Shown here: positions 8,078 through 16,485 of the stretch, in pieces
How positions within the stretch are numbered: the first letter of the stretch is position 1
Layout of the letters: the number at the start of each line of letters is the position of its first letter
Assembly: GCA_910573745.1 (NCBI GenBank)
Contig: CAJSYI010000004.1
Span: 1 to 64,000 of the forward strand
Source of the DNA: Muribaculaceae bacterium
GTDB taxonomy: Bacteria; Bacteroidota; Bacteroidia; Bacteroidales; Muribaculaceae
DNA: 64,000 bases
Direction of reading: 5' to 3'
Translations under genes and position numbers: made by a program
The notes under the pieces: generated by a model
Databases searched by the model: none
The model's input: the letters and a program-made list of their open reading frames with translations, nothing else
What the model was told of the DNA's origin: nothing

Positions 8078-8520
8078 GCAAGATAAACTATCCGTTGGTT
8101 GGACGACCCCCTGAAAGGCAATGACTCATCACGCAAAGACTCCATAAATCTTCCTTCCACTATGGCTTCCGCGCCTTCCACGGCCGCAATGAGGCTCTTG
8201 TCTTCTACGATTTCCTCCCAAGTGAACCCGGTATATATCCATACGGTCAGACCTTCGGCTTTGATGGCCTTGACAAGAGCCCCGGCTCCGTCGGGATTGT
8301 AAAGAGGGTCTCCCCCAGTCAATGTAACATTGAATTCCTCCTCCCTGACCACATCCATTATCTCTTCAAGCGACATCTTCACGCCTGCTTCAAAATCCCA
8401 CGACTGAGGATTGTGGCATCCGGGACACCCGTGGCGGCATCCCGCAAGATAAATGCTCGTGCGAAATCCCGGCCCGTCAACAGTGGTGCCGCGTTCAATC
8501 TTCAAAACGTTGTATAGCAT
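8074..8520 (-). CDS. nrdG: Anaerobic ribonucleotide reductase activating enzyme
   Basis: Radical SAM enzyme that makes the glycyl radical on NrdD. The iron-sulfur cysteines are in CRHGCPGC (about 28-35, CxxxCxxC), and the SAM-binding glycines in VTLTGGDPLYN. At 148 aa it has the compact family size. It directly follows nrdD on the same strand with no gap, so the two make an operon, and it meets the ATP-grasp gene tail to tail with a 4-base overlap. Confidence 0.93.
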   Translation of the reverse strand: MLYNVLKIERGTTVDGPGFRTSIYLAGCRHGCPGCHNPQSWDFEAGVKMSLEEIMDVVREEEFNVTLTGGDPLYNPDGAGALVKAIKAEGLTVWIYTGFTWEEIVEDKSLIAAVEGAEAIVEGRFMESLRDESLPFRGSSNQRIVYLA

Positions 8521-10725
8521 TTATTTATGCACCACGCGATCGTGAAGTTCCGCAAGTTTACCTGAATTCCAACGGTCTGTCGTGCCAACAAGATAACCGG
8601 TTATGCGCTGTATAGTCTCAAACTTATCCCCGCATTTGGGACAATTCGTCTGCCCCGTATCAGCGTTCTCATATCCACATTTGGGACAATGGTTCCTGTT
8701 GTGGTTCACAGATCCGTAGCCCATATTGTATTTGTCCATAAGATCCACCACCTGCATTATTGCCTCCTCATTGTGCGTGGCATCTCCGTCCATCTCCACA
8801 TAGAAAATATGGCCACCGCGAGTCAGCTCATGATAAGGTGCCTCAATCTTAGCTTTGTGGCGCGGAGAACAATGATAACCAACTGGTATATGATTTGAGT
8901 TGGTATAGTAATCCTTGTCGGTAACGCCACCGATCACGCCGAAAGTCTTCCTGTCGCGTCCGGTGAACTTCCCGGACAGCCCTTCGGCTGGCGTCGCAAG
9001 CACTGAATAATTGTGTCCGTACCTCTCGCTGAATTCGTTGGCCTTGCTTCTTAGATGCCCGACAATGCGCAGCCCCAGAGTTTGAGAATCAGGAGATTCT
9101 CCGTGATGCTTTCCGGTAAGAGCCGTCAGACATTCCGCAAGACCGATGAACCCGATTCCCAACGTCCCCTGATTTATGACACTTTCCACCGTATCGTCAG
9201 GTCCAAGGCTTTCCGCGCCGTTCCAAAGGCGGCTCATGACAAGAGGGAACTGCTTGGCAAGCGCGGTCTTCTGAAAACGGAAACGCTCGTCGAGCTGTCT
9301 GGCAGTCAGTTCAGCCACTTCGTCAAGCTTACGGAAAAACGCGTCAACCCTCTCATCCCTGTCTTTAAGGGAAGAGACCTCAAGTGCGAGGCGCACTATG
9401 TTGATTGTGGTGAAAGACAGGTTGCCCCGGCCTATGGAAGTCGTCGCCCCATAGCGGTTCTCGAATACACGTGTGCGGCATCCCATAGTCGCCACCTCAT
9501 GCACATACCGATGGGGATCATCCGCATGCCATTCCTCCGACTGATTGAATGTGGCATCCAGGTTGAGGAAATTGGGAAAGAATCTTCTTGCCGAGACCTT
9601 GCAGGCAAGTTTATAAAGATCATGATTCCGGTCTTCGGGCAGATAGCTCACTCCGCGCTTCTTCTTCCATATCTGTATGGGGAATATTGCAGTGGCACCG
9701 TTGCCGACACCTTCATAGGTGGATTGCAGAAGTTCCCGAATCACGCATCTCCCTTCGGCAGACGTGTCGGTGCCGTAATTTATCGAAGAGAAAACAACCT
9801 GGTTGCCTCCACGCGAATGGATTGTGTTCATATTATGTATGAAAGCCTCCATGGCCTGATGCACACGGCTTACGGTGCGATTAACGGCATGCTGCAACAT
9901 ACGCTCCTCGCCTTCCATCCCCTCAAGCGGGCAGAATATGAAATCCTCAAGCCTGACATCGTAGAGATGCGAAAGATTCGTTCCGGAAAGATTCTCCAGA
10001 TTCTTGACCTCCTCGATGAAACTGCTTCTGACGAATGGCGCAAGGTAGAAGTCAAACGCCGGTATGGCCTGCCCTCCGTGCATTTCGTTCTGAGCCGTCT
10101 CGAGAGAGATGCATGCTATCACGCTTGCCGTCTCGATACGCTTGGCCGGACGCGATTCACCATGTCCGGCCACGAATCCGTGTTGCAGTATCCGGTCAAG
10201 AGGATGCTGCACGCATGTCAGGCTTTTTGTGGGATAATAATCCTTGTCATGGATATGTATGTAGTTGTTCCTCACGGCCGCACGCACTTCTTCAGACAAA
10301 AGGTAATCATCCACAAACGGCTTTGTGGTCTCCGAAGCGAACTTCATCATCATTCCGGCCGGAGAATCAGTGTTCATATTTGCATTCTCACGCGTTATGT
10401 CATTGTTTTTGGCCTCGATTATTTCAAGGAACATATCGCGGGTCTTGGCACGGCGTGCAATAGAACGTTTGTCGCGGTAGGCGATGTAACGTTTGGCAAC
10501 GTCCTTACGTGCCGACTTCATCAGCTCCATCTCGACCTTGTCCTGAATCTCCTCCACGGTCATCCGCTCGTTGCCTGTCATTCCGATTCGGTCCGTTATA
10601 CGCTGGACAAGCGTCTCGTCCTCGCCTGCATCGGTTGTGAGCATAGCTTTCCTTATGGCCGCTTTGATTTTTTCTTCATTATATCCGACGATTCTGCCGT
10701 CCCTTTTGACTACCGTCTGTATCAT
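8521..10725 (-). CDS. nrdD: Anaerobic (class III) ribonucleoside-triphosphate reductase
   Basis: Reduces ribonucleoside triphosphates to deoxy forms without oxygen, using a glycyl radical. Domains in order: an N-terminal ATP-cone for allosteric control (VVKRDGRIVGYNEEKI), the ten-stranded barrel core (MGCRTRVFENRYG and others), a C-terminal zinc site made of two CPKCG pairs, and the glycyl radical loop RITGY near the end. At 734 aa it is full length. A consensus promoter lies 77 bases upstream. Together with nrdG it shows that the host makes DNA precursors anaerobically. Confidence 0.95.
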   Translation of the reverse strand: MIQTVVKRDGRIVGYNEEKIKAAIRKAMLTTDAGEDETLVQRITDRIGMTGNERMTVEEIQDKVEMELMKSARKDVAKRYIAYRDKRSIARRAKTRDMFLEIIEAKNNDITRENANMNTDSPAGMMMKFASETTKPFVDDYLLSEEVRAAVRNNYIHIHDKDYYPTKSLTCVQHPLDRILQHGFVAGHGESRPAKRIETASVIACISLETAQNEMHGGQAIPAFDFYLAPFVRSSFIEEVKNLENLSGTNLSHLYDVRLEDFIFCPLEGMEGEERMLQHAVNRTVSRVHQAMEAFIHNMNTIHSRGGNQVVFSSINYGTDTSAEGRCVIRELLQSTYEGVGNGATAIFPIQIWKKKRGVSYLPEDRNHDLYKLACKVSARRFFPNFLNLDATFNQSEEWHADDPHRYVHEVATMGCRTRVFENRYGATTSIGRGNLSFTTINIVRLALEVSSLKDRDERVDAFFRKLDEVAELTARQLDERFRFQKTALAKQFPLVMSRLWNGAESLGPDDTVESVINQGTLGIGFIGLAECLTALTGKHHGESPDSQTLGLRIVGHLRSKANEFSERYGHNYSVLATPAEGLSGKFTGRDRKTFGVIGGVTDKDYYTNSNHIPVGYHCSPRHKAKIEAPYHELTRGGHIFYVEMDGDATHNEEAIMQVVDLMDKYNMGYGSVNHNRNHCPKCGYENADTGQTNCPKCGDKFETIQRITGYLVGTTDRWNSGKLAELHDRVVHK

Positions 10726-10802
10726 ATTGTGTATTACAGCATTTCTTATTCAACGAATGTTTTCCAGGCAAACGTTGTCAGAAACTGCCTGCAAAAACGA
10801 TT

Positions 10803-10834
10803 CAAAATTAGTCATAAATATTGGCATCAACAAA
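10803..10834 (-). promoter_or_regulatory. Bacteroidota-type promoter for nrdDG
   Basis: On the minus strand: TTTG (10831-10834), 20-base spacer, TAATTTTG (10803-10810). Both elements are exact consensus. It predicts a leader of about 70 bases. Confidence 0.78.
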
Positions 10835-10848
10835 CATTCAAACATATT

Positions 10849-10891
10849 AAAACACCAAAAGTTGCCTGTTTTGGATAACTTTTGGTGTTTT
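10849..10891 (-). terminator. Perfect 15-bp inverted repeat upstream of nrdD
   Basis: AAAACACCAAAAGTT (10849-10863) pairs perfectly with 10877-10891 around a 13-base loop. On the minus strand it is followed by TTTTAATATGTTTG, so it can act as terminator for the regulator gene ending at 10968. Its place 15 bases upstream of the nrdD -33 box would also suit an operator for a dimeric regulator. I favour terminator but cannot exclude the other. Confidence 0.55.
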
Positions 10892-10967
10892 GAAAACTCT
10901 TATATCACTGAAAACCAATCAATACATATGCAAAATCGGACAACTTGTGCACGACGTACGTAAATAT

Positions 10968-11504
10968 TTATATCACCCCGTTCATCATAGCATATAGCGA
11001 CAAACCGGAAACCGAACGTATGCCAAGTTTTGAAGAAATGTTCTTTCTATGAGTGAGCACCGTATTCACAGAAATGCAAAGTCGGTCGGCAATCTCCTTT
11101 GCAGTAAGTCCCTCGGCAAGCCCTCTAAGCACATCCGTCTCTCTTGAAGACAGACCATTAGAATGGGATTGCTCCTTTTTATTGCTCAACAGAATCGATT
11201 CTACCGCACCGGCTATTTCAGACACCGGGCTGTCATTGCCGACACATTTGAATGCATCTTCCACGCAGTCGCGGCTAAGCACCAGCGTCTTCTCCTTTCG
11301 CGGCATAAAAAAACCGATTTGCCCTATGGCTGTTTCCGGGGTTACCAACCAACAATCCCTGTCTGTATGTGGAACAGTCTGCTCCCGACGCACTACACTT
11401 ATCTCAAGATCAGAATACTTGTCAAGGGCATACTGCAATCCCACAGACTGCAGTTCAGTCAGTCCTGCCGTTTCCACCACATACTCCTTGCCCTGTACAG
11501 CCAT
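10968..11504 (-). CDS. LuxR-type DNA-binding regulator
   Basis: A 178-aa protein whose last 65 residues are a GerE/LuxR helix-turn-helix (LSSRETDVLRGLAEGL, AKEIADRLCISVNTVLTHR). The N-terminal 110 residues have no phospho-acceptor aspartate pattern or other domain I recognise (WLVTPETAIGQIGFFMPR resembles a worn receiver or a small sensor fold). I start at the ATG at 11504, which overlaps the upstream stop as TGATG. A GTG one codon earlier is possible. The coupling to the RIC-like gene suggests the two proteins act together. Target genes are unknown. Confidence 0.75.
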   Translation of the reverse strand: MAVQGKEYVVETAGLTELQSVGLQYALDKYSDLEISVVRREQTVPHTDRDCWLVTPETAIGQIGFFMPRKEKTLVLSRDCVEDAFKCVGNDSPVSEIAGAVESILLSNKKEQSHSNGLSSRETDVLRGLAEGLTAKEIADRLCISVNTVLTHRKNISSKLGIRSVSGLSLYAMMNGVI

Positions 11505-12211
11505 CACTTGCTTACGCCTTCCGACAATCTTACGCTCAGTGGACGCAACAATCTTTCACGTATGCGGTCGTTGCGTTTTATGTCTTTTTCAAGCGACATA
11601 AGTGAAGTTACTACCGCCATACAAAGGTTCTGGTCATACTCACCTCGAAGATGGATGACAAAAAAGGATGTGAGATCGTCCACTTTGTCCTCGATGGCCT
11701 TCTCATCTTTAGGCACAGATGCCACAATCTCGGCAAGCGCGGCAGAAGATTCGGCACTTGGAGAAGCAATCACCCTACGGACAGCCGGAAACCATATTTC
11801 CTTGTCCGAGCCAATCCTTCCCAACAACTCCTTCTTAAGCTCTTGAAAGAACATCCAAAGAAACTCTATATTGTTGGAGCCGTTCACACTGCGGTCTTGA
11901 AGCGCACGGAAATGACGCTCAATGTTCGGGAGAGCTACTGACGCATAATATTCATTAGTGTTGTCGAGATAAGACAACACCTCTTCCACACCGTAATTCA
12001 CAGAAGAAAGAGCCGTGTCAGGAATATATCCGTCTGAAGCGCAGACATTGACTATCATAAGGAAAAACTCCGTGTCAATGTTGCGGTCTCTGCATACCGA
12101 CTCTATGTCCATATCGCCTACTCCAAGCGAAATCCCGAAACGGTTGAGAACCGGGATTATCGTGAAGTCATCGAAGATTACGTCGGCCAATCTCGTCGAG
12201 CCAAAATACAT
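11504..12211 (-). CDS. RIC/ScdA-like protein with degenerate hemerythrin part
   Basis: The N-terminus (about 7-60: LADVIFDDFTIIPVLNRFGI, then VCRDRNIDTEFFLMIV) follows the layout of the ScdA N-terminal domain (DUF542) of RIC/YtfE di-iron repair proteins, but lacks the usual Cys-Cys pair. The following helices (SYLDNTNEYYASVALPNIER, ELKKELLGRIGSDKEIWFP) line up with the hemerythrin-like domain in length and spacing, yet the His-His-x-x-Tyr and most iron-binding histidines are missing, while one Glu before WFP remains. At 235 aa it also has a C-terminal helical tail. It is probably a non-iron-binding partner or sensor for the LuxR protein encoded 1 base downstream (inference). The similarity is by eye only. 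Confidence 0.5.
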   Translation of the reverse strand: MYFGSTRLADVIFDDFTIIPVLNRFGISLGVGDMDIESVCRDRNIDTEFFLMIVNVCASDGYIPDTALSSVNYGVEEVLSYLDNTNEYYASVALPNIERHFRALQDRSVNGSNNIEFLWMFFQELKKELLGRIGSDKEIWFPAVRRVIASPSAESSAALAEIVASVPKDEKAIEDKVDDLTSFFVIHLRGEYDQNLCMAVVTSLMSLEKDIKRNDRIRERLLRPLSVRLSEGVSK

Positions 12212-12217
12212 TGCCTG

Positions 12218-12763
12218 TTATTTTATGACGATATGCGAAGACTGGGTGATCACCATATCCACAGGGACGTCATGCTCCTCTACGGGTATGCTCTCCACGA
12301 GCTGGAAATCATATCCGACACCGATTTTGGTCGCCTTGGCAGATGACAGAAGCCTGTCATAAAAACCTTTGCCACGCCCAAGCCTGTTTCCGGCCTTATC
12401 GTATGCCACTGCCGGAACCACAATCAGCTCGATTTCACCAGGATCGACACAGTCCTCTCCTGTAGGCTCTTCTATGTGGAACGCCCCGAGTTCCAGTCTC
12501 GTTTCGTTATAGGGAAGGATGTCAAGGTTCACACCGTTGACACGAGGCAGAAAGAAATGCTTTCTTCCACACCATTTCCGCAGAAAAGAATGAGTGGCCA
12601 GCTCGTCTGGAAGAGAATGATACATAAGTATCTTGTCGGCCATAAGAAACGCTGCGGTCTGTTCAAGACGAGCAAACACTTCTTCGGCGGCAGAGGCTTT
12701 CTCTGCTTCTGAAAGCATAGTGCGCAAAGCCTTGATTTTTCTTCTTATTTCACGTTTTTCCAT
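12218..12763 (-). CDS. 5-formyltetrahydrofolate cyclo-ligase
   Basis: Converts 5-formyl-THF to 5,10-methenyl-THF with ATP, returning this storage folate to one-carbon metabolism. The conserved ATP-binding block NRLGRGKGFYDRLL is near residue 139, and ELIVVPAVAYDKAGNRLG and VPVDMVIT complete the family pattern. The N-terminal KREIRRKIKALRTML is also typical. At 181 aa it is full length. It is the sixth gene of the minus-strand run and is separated from the RIC-like gene by 6 bases. Confidence 0.92.
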   Translation of the reverse strand: MEKREIRRKIKALRTMLSEAEKASAAEEVFARLEQTAAFLMADKILMYHSLPDELATHSFLRKWCGRKHFFLPRVNGVNLDILPYNETRLELGAFHIEEPTGEDCVDPGEIELIVVPAVAYDKAGNRLGRGKGFYDRLLSSAKATKIGVGYDFQLVESIPVEEHDVPVDMVITQSSHIVIK

Positions 12764-12781
12764 ATGAACGCTTTTGAAAGT

Positions 12782-14401
12782 TTACTTGGATGTAATTTCC
12801 GACGACAAGCCTTTTTGCATGGCATCAACCGCCCGTCTGAAAGTATTGTCGCCGTCATTTATCGACTTAATGTAATCGCTGTAACCGAGAGCGTCGAGTG
12901 CGACCAAAGCCTTTATTTGGCCAAGAAGAAGCTGGCGCGACTGGTTGATGTAATACCAGCGTGCCGGAACACCGTTGACAGCAGCGAAGCTCACAAAGTT
13001 GTTGAGAAGAGTGTCGTCCCTCGGAATCACACGTTTCAATTGATCAAGGGTCTTGACTCCTTTCAACACCGGACGGTATTTTTCCACGAGCTGGAACGCG
13101 AATTTCTGCAGAAGCCCGCTGTTCACCGCATTGACATAATAAGATGTGAATCCCGTCGTGTCCTGAGCCACAAAGAGGTCGGGCATTATGCCCCCTCCGC
13201 CGTAAACAGTGCGGCCGCCGACGGTCTTGAACTTCTTTGTCTTGTCGAGCTTTATGCTGTCCGGATTATAAAACTCGCCATGATTGTATCTTTCAAGGAT
13301 GTCAAGGTCATATCTTCCGTCCGCGCCGCGCTTGTAGTCCTTTTGGATGCAGCGTCCTGACGGTGTGTAATAACGTGCCACGGTAAGCCTTATGGCAGAA
13401 CTGTCGGGAAGGACAGCCTGATTCTGAACCAGTCCCTTGCCAAAAGAACGGCGGCCAACGACCAATCCCCGGTCATTATCCTGGATGGCTCCGGCAAAAA
13501 TCTCCGAGGCAGATGCCGAATACTCGTCTATAAGAACAGTTATTTCCGAATTCTGGAAACTGCCGTTACCGTCGGCCACGGCAACGGTTTCATTGATAGG
13601 CACACGTCCTTTACTGTAGACTATCATATTGCCTTTGGGGAGGAACTCGTTGGCCATATATATGGCCTGGTCCATAAACCCGCCGGTATTGCCGCGCAAG
13701 TCCACAATGAACTTGTCGGCACCTTGCGACTGCAATGACGTCAGCGCATTGAAGAACTCATCATATGTGCCGTTGCCGAATTTGCTTACCCTCAGATATC
13801 CTATGCGGGGGGCGGCCATATAGACCGCATCGACGCTGTTGACCGGAATGTCGGCCCTTATGACATCGAAGCTAAGCAGTTTGCGGGAATTGTAACGCTT
13901 TACCTTCAACAAGGCCTTTGTGCCCTTTGCCCCGCGCAGGGTCTTGAACACACGGTCATTGGTAAGCGTGTCTCCGGTAAGGCTTTTGCCGTTCGCGCTC
14001 ACAATCCTGTCGCCAGGCTGAAGTCCTACCTTCTCTGCCGGACCGCCTGCGATTACTTCCGAAACCACGACGGAATCGCTGACAATCTGAAACTTGACAC
14101 CTATGCCGCTGAAGCTGTTGTCAAGTTCTTCATTGACAGCCGAAAGATTGCTCTTGGCTATATAGGCCGAATGCGGATCGAGATGTGCAAGAAGATCCGG
14201 TATGCTGTTCTCGAGCAGACTGTCCACATCCACGTCGTCCACATATTCCTCATCAATCAGTGAAAGCAAGGCCGCCCACTTCTCTTGCGCAGGAGAAAGC
14301 TTGCGCGTGTTCATGACGCGCCCGATGAATATGCCACCAACGATGCCGAGCGTCAACGTCAGAGGCAACAACACTAATCCTAAGTTCTTTCCGTTTTTCA
14401 T
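12782..14401 (-). CDS. S41-family C-terminal processing protease with PDZ domain
   Basis: Periplasmic or inner-membrane-anchored serine protease of the CtpA/Tsp family. Domains in order: an N-terminal membrane segment (VLLPLTLTLGIVGGIFIGRV, about 10-29), a PDZ domain (about 90-175, with GPAEKVGLQPGDRIVSANG), then the S41 core with the catalytic serine in DEYSASASEIFAGAI and the lysine in RRSFGKGLVQ. The region LRGNTGGFMDQA supports the oxyanion pocket. At 539 aa it is typical of Bacteroidota. Likely roles are trimming of periplasmic or outer-membrane proteins. The genes on both sides are in the same direction with very short gaps. Confidence 0.92.
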   Translation of the reverse strand: MKNGKNLGLVLLPLTLTLGIVGGIFIGRVMNTRKLSPAQEKWAALLSLIDEEYVDDVDVDSLLENSIPDLLAHLDPHSAYIAKSNLSAVNEELDNSFSGIGVKFQIVSDSVVVSEVIAGGPAEKVGLQPGDRIVSANGKSLTGDTLTNDRVFKTLRGAKGTKALLKVKRYNSRKLLSFDVIRADIPVNSVDAVYMAAPRIGYLRVSKFGNGTYDEFFNALTSLQSQGADKFIVDLRGNTGGFMDQAIYMANEFLPKGNMIVYSKGRVPINETVAVADGNGSFQNSEITVLIDEYSASASEIFAGAIQDNDRGLVVGRRSFGKGLVQNQAVLPDSSAIRLTVARYYTPSGRCIQKDYKRGADGRYDLDILERYNHGEFYNPDSIKLDKTKKFKTVGGRTVYGGGGIMPDLFVAQDTTGFTSYYVNAVNSGLLQKFAFQLVEKYRPVLKGVKTLDQLKRVIPRDDTLLNNFVSFAAVNGVPARWYYINQSRQLLLGQIKALVALDALGYSDYIKSINDGDNTFRRAVDAMQKGLSSEITSK

Positions 14402-14404
14402 TTT

Positions 14405-14836
14405 TTACTCTTCAAGAGGGATATGGTCCACCTTGACTCCGGCCTTGCGAAGAAGCTCTATTCCGTCAGCAATCCGGTAAAGTTCCGTGAAGACCACACG
14501 TTCTATCCCTGCCTGTATTATGAGCTTTGAGCATTCCATGCAAGGGCTGGCAGTAACGTAAAGGGTGCTTCCGAGGCTGGAATTGTTGCTTTGAGCCACT
14601 TTCGTTATTGCATTAGCCTCCGCATGCAGCACATAAGGATACGTTACCCCGCCGGGGGTCTCGCACACATTGTCGAAGCCCGCCGGGGTACCGTTGTATC
14701 CGTCTGAAATGATCATATTGTCCTTGACGAGAATCGCACCTACCTGGCGTCGCTGGCAATATGAATTTTCAGACCATATCCTCGCCATACGGAGATAACG
14801 CCTGTCAAGCAACAGCTGTTTCTCCTCAGAGGTCAT
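14405..14836 (-). CDS. Deoxycytidylate (dCMP) deaminase
   Basis: Zinc deaminase that converts dCMP to dUMP for thymidylate synthesis. The zinc ligands are in HAEANAI (His plus catalytic Glu) and SPCMECSKLI (two Cys), and the N-terminal ENSYCQRRQVGAILVKD is typical of the ComE/dCMP deaminase group. The length is 143 aa. Its start overlaps the trxB stop by 4 bases, so it should be coupled with the thioredoxin reductase gene. dCMP rather than cytidine is inferred from GYNGTPAGFDNVCE. Confidence 0.88.
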   Translation of the reverse strand: MTSEEKQLLLDRRYLRMARIWSENSYCQRRQVGAILVKDNMIISDGYNGTPAGFDNVCETPGGVTYPYVLHAEANAITKVAQSNNSSLGSTLYVTASPCMECSKLIIQAGIERVVFTELYRIADGIELLRKAGVKVDHIPLEE

Positions 14837-15783
14837 AATTCGTCAGTCTTCATTAAGAACTTTTCGGCATCAAGAGCCGCACGGCAACCGGTTCCGGCTG
14901 CGGCTATGGCCTGACGGTAAATCGGGTCGGCGCAGTCGCCTGCGGCAAAGACACCGACAACGCTGGTGGCCGTGGTGGGAGCCTTTGTTACAACGTATCC
15001 CTCTTCGTCAAGTTCAATCTGACCGCGGAACACGTCTGTGTTGGGCTTATGGCCTATGCCAAGGAAAAATCCGTCGATTGCGATGTCGAAAGTCTCTTCA
15101 TTCTCTTTGCCGAGATTGCGCACGATGCGGGCACCCTGAACCTCTCCTTCTCCGAAAAGTCCAGACGTGTTGCAGTTGAAAAGCACCTCGATGTTTTCAC
15201 GCTCCATAACGCGCCGTTGCATTACGTCGGACGCACGGAGATGATCCTTGCGCACAATCATATACACTTTCTTGGCAAGGGTAGAAAGATAAAGGGCTTC
15301 TTCACAAGCGGTGTCCCCGCCACCGACAACAGCTACAGTCCGCTTACGGTAGAAGAAACCGTCGCATGTGGCACAGGCACTCACTCCCATACCTCTGTAT
15401 TTCTCCTCATCGGAAAGACCGAGATACTTGGCCGACGCACCCGTGGAAATGATTACCGTGTCTGCCACTACAAGGTCGCCACGGTCGTCTTCACACACGA
15501 ACGGACGCTTGGAGAAATCCACCTTTGTGATGATGCGTGAACGTATGTCGGCTCCGAATCTCTCAGCCTGCTTACGTATCATGCCCATCATCTCGTTTCC
15601 GTCGATTCCTTCAGGAAAACCGGGGAAATTCTCTATTTCAGAAGTCTGAGTAAGCTGCCCTCCCGGCTGTATTCCTTCGTATATCACCGGATTGAGGTTC
15701 GCACGAGACGCATAGATGCCGGCTGTATAGCCTGCCGGGCCTGAACCGATGATCAGCACCCTGGTATTTGTTGTTTCTGCCAT
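14833..15783 (-). CDS. trxB: Thioredoxin-disulfide reductase
   Basis: Cytosolic flavoenzyme that reduces thioredoxin with NADPH. The FAD-binding loop is IIGSGPAGYTAGIYASRA near the N-terminus, the redox pair is in CATCDGFF (about 139-146), the NADPH loop is VVGGGDTACEEALYL, and the FAD-binding C-terminal block is GVFAAGDCADPIYRQA. At 316 aa it is standard. It overlaps the dCMP deaminase gene, and thioredoxin is also needed by aerobic ribonucleotide reductases, so the pair concerns deoxynucleotide supply (inference). Confidence 0.96.
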   Translation of the reverse strand: MAETTNTRVLIIGSGPAGYTAGIYASRANLNPVIYEGIQPGGQLTQTSEIENFPGFPEGIDGNEMMGMIRKQAERFGADIRSRIITKVDFSKRPFVCEDDRGDLVVADTVIISTGASAKYLGLSDEEKYRGMGVSACATCDGFFYRKRTVAVVGGGDTACEEALYLSTLAKKVYMIVRKDHLRASDVMQRRVMERENIEVLFNCNTSGLFGEGEVQGARIVRNLGKENEETFDIAIDGFFLGIGHKPNTDVFRGQIELDEEGYVVTKAPTTATSVVGVFAAGDCADPIYRQAIAAAGTGCRAALDAEKFLMKTDEL

Positions 15784-15829
15784 AATGTGATGTTGTTCTT
15801 TTAGCGGCTTCCTTTTTATAGGAAACCGG

Positions 15830-16459
15830 TCATCTTAAGTCTATAATCTTTATTTTGGGATATTTGTTCTTAGGATACTCGAAATCAGACGCAGGAAGGG
15901 ATTTCCCGTAGGAAAACTTAGTGATTGAGACAGCAGTAACAGAGCCGTCAGATGCCTTCACACTTATCTTGGCCGGAACAAGTGTCGAAGCGTTGATTTC
16001 CACAGTGGCGTTCCTGATTCCCTGTTTCCGGCTCTTGGGAGTCAGTACTATGATTTTCTTCGTTGCGGTGGAACCCTTGCCATAGGCGCAATTATAACCG
16101 GACACTCCACCTGCCAGACAGGTCAGCGGATTTGTCTCGGCAAGTTCAGAGGCGGTAGGGACCACAAGCGTTGTCTCTCGCGACGCAGCACTGTAGGTCC
16201 AAAGATATTTGCCGTTATACCACGAAGCACTGCCGGGTGCCTGAACGGAAAATCTCTTCCCGCTTATCTTAAGCGTACCCGATCCGCTTGTGCCTCCACC
16301 TGAAAAGACAAAAGAGGAAGAAACGCTACCGGCCTTTGCAATCTTTTGCGAAGCGCGGTTGAGCAACTGCATTGCAGTCTCCGCCGAGGCTGCCATAGAC
16401 AAGCCCAGAATCATAGCCACGGCAATGGCCAATATTCTTCTTGATGCCGACATAGTCAT
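15830..16459 (-). CDS. LolA-like periplasmic lipoprotein carrier
   Basis: A 209-aa exported protein with a signal peptide (RRILAIAVAMILGLSMAASA) and the LolA/LolB-type fold. Visible signs are the amphipathic start (ETAMQLLNRASQKI), FVFSGGGTSGSGTLKISG, WYNGKYLWTYSAASRETTLV and the closing LPASDFEYPKNKYPKIKIIDLR. LolA shuttles lipoproteins across the periplasm to the outer membrane. Here that role is inferred from the family. The ATG at 16453 is an alternative start. It lies directly after ftsK, an arrangement I recall for other Bacteroidales. Confidence 0.8.
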   Translation of the reverse strand: MTMSASRRILAIAVAMILGLSMAASAETAMQLLNRASQKIAKAGSVSSSFVFSGGGTSGSGTLKISGKRFSVQAPGSASWYNGKYLWTYSAASRETTLVVPTASELAETNPLTCLAGGVSGYNCAYGKGSTATKKIIVLTPKSRKQGIRNATVEINASTLVPAKISVKASDGSVTAVSITKFSYGKSLPASDFEYPKNKYPKIKIIDLR

Positions 16460-16485
16460 TCTATCTTCATTTTAACTATAAACGT

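Noticed and set aside
9055-10878. 607-codon open frame on the plus strand
   Set aside because: It lies wholly antisense to nrdD, whose protein is unmistakable. The encoded sequence is rich in Arg, His and Cys and has no family similarity.
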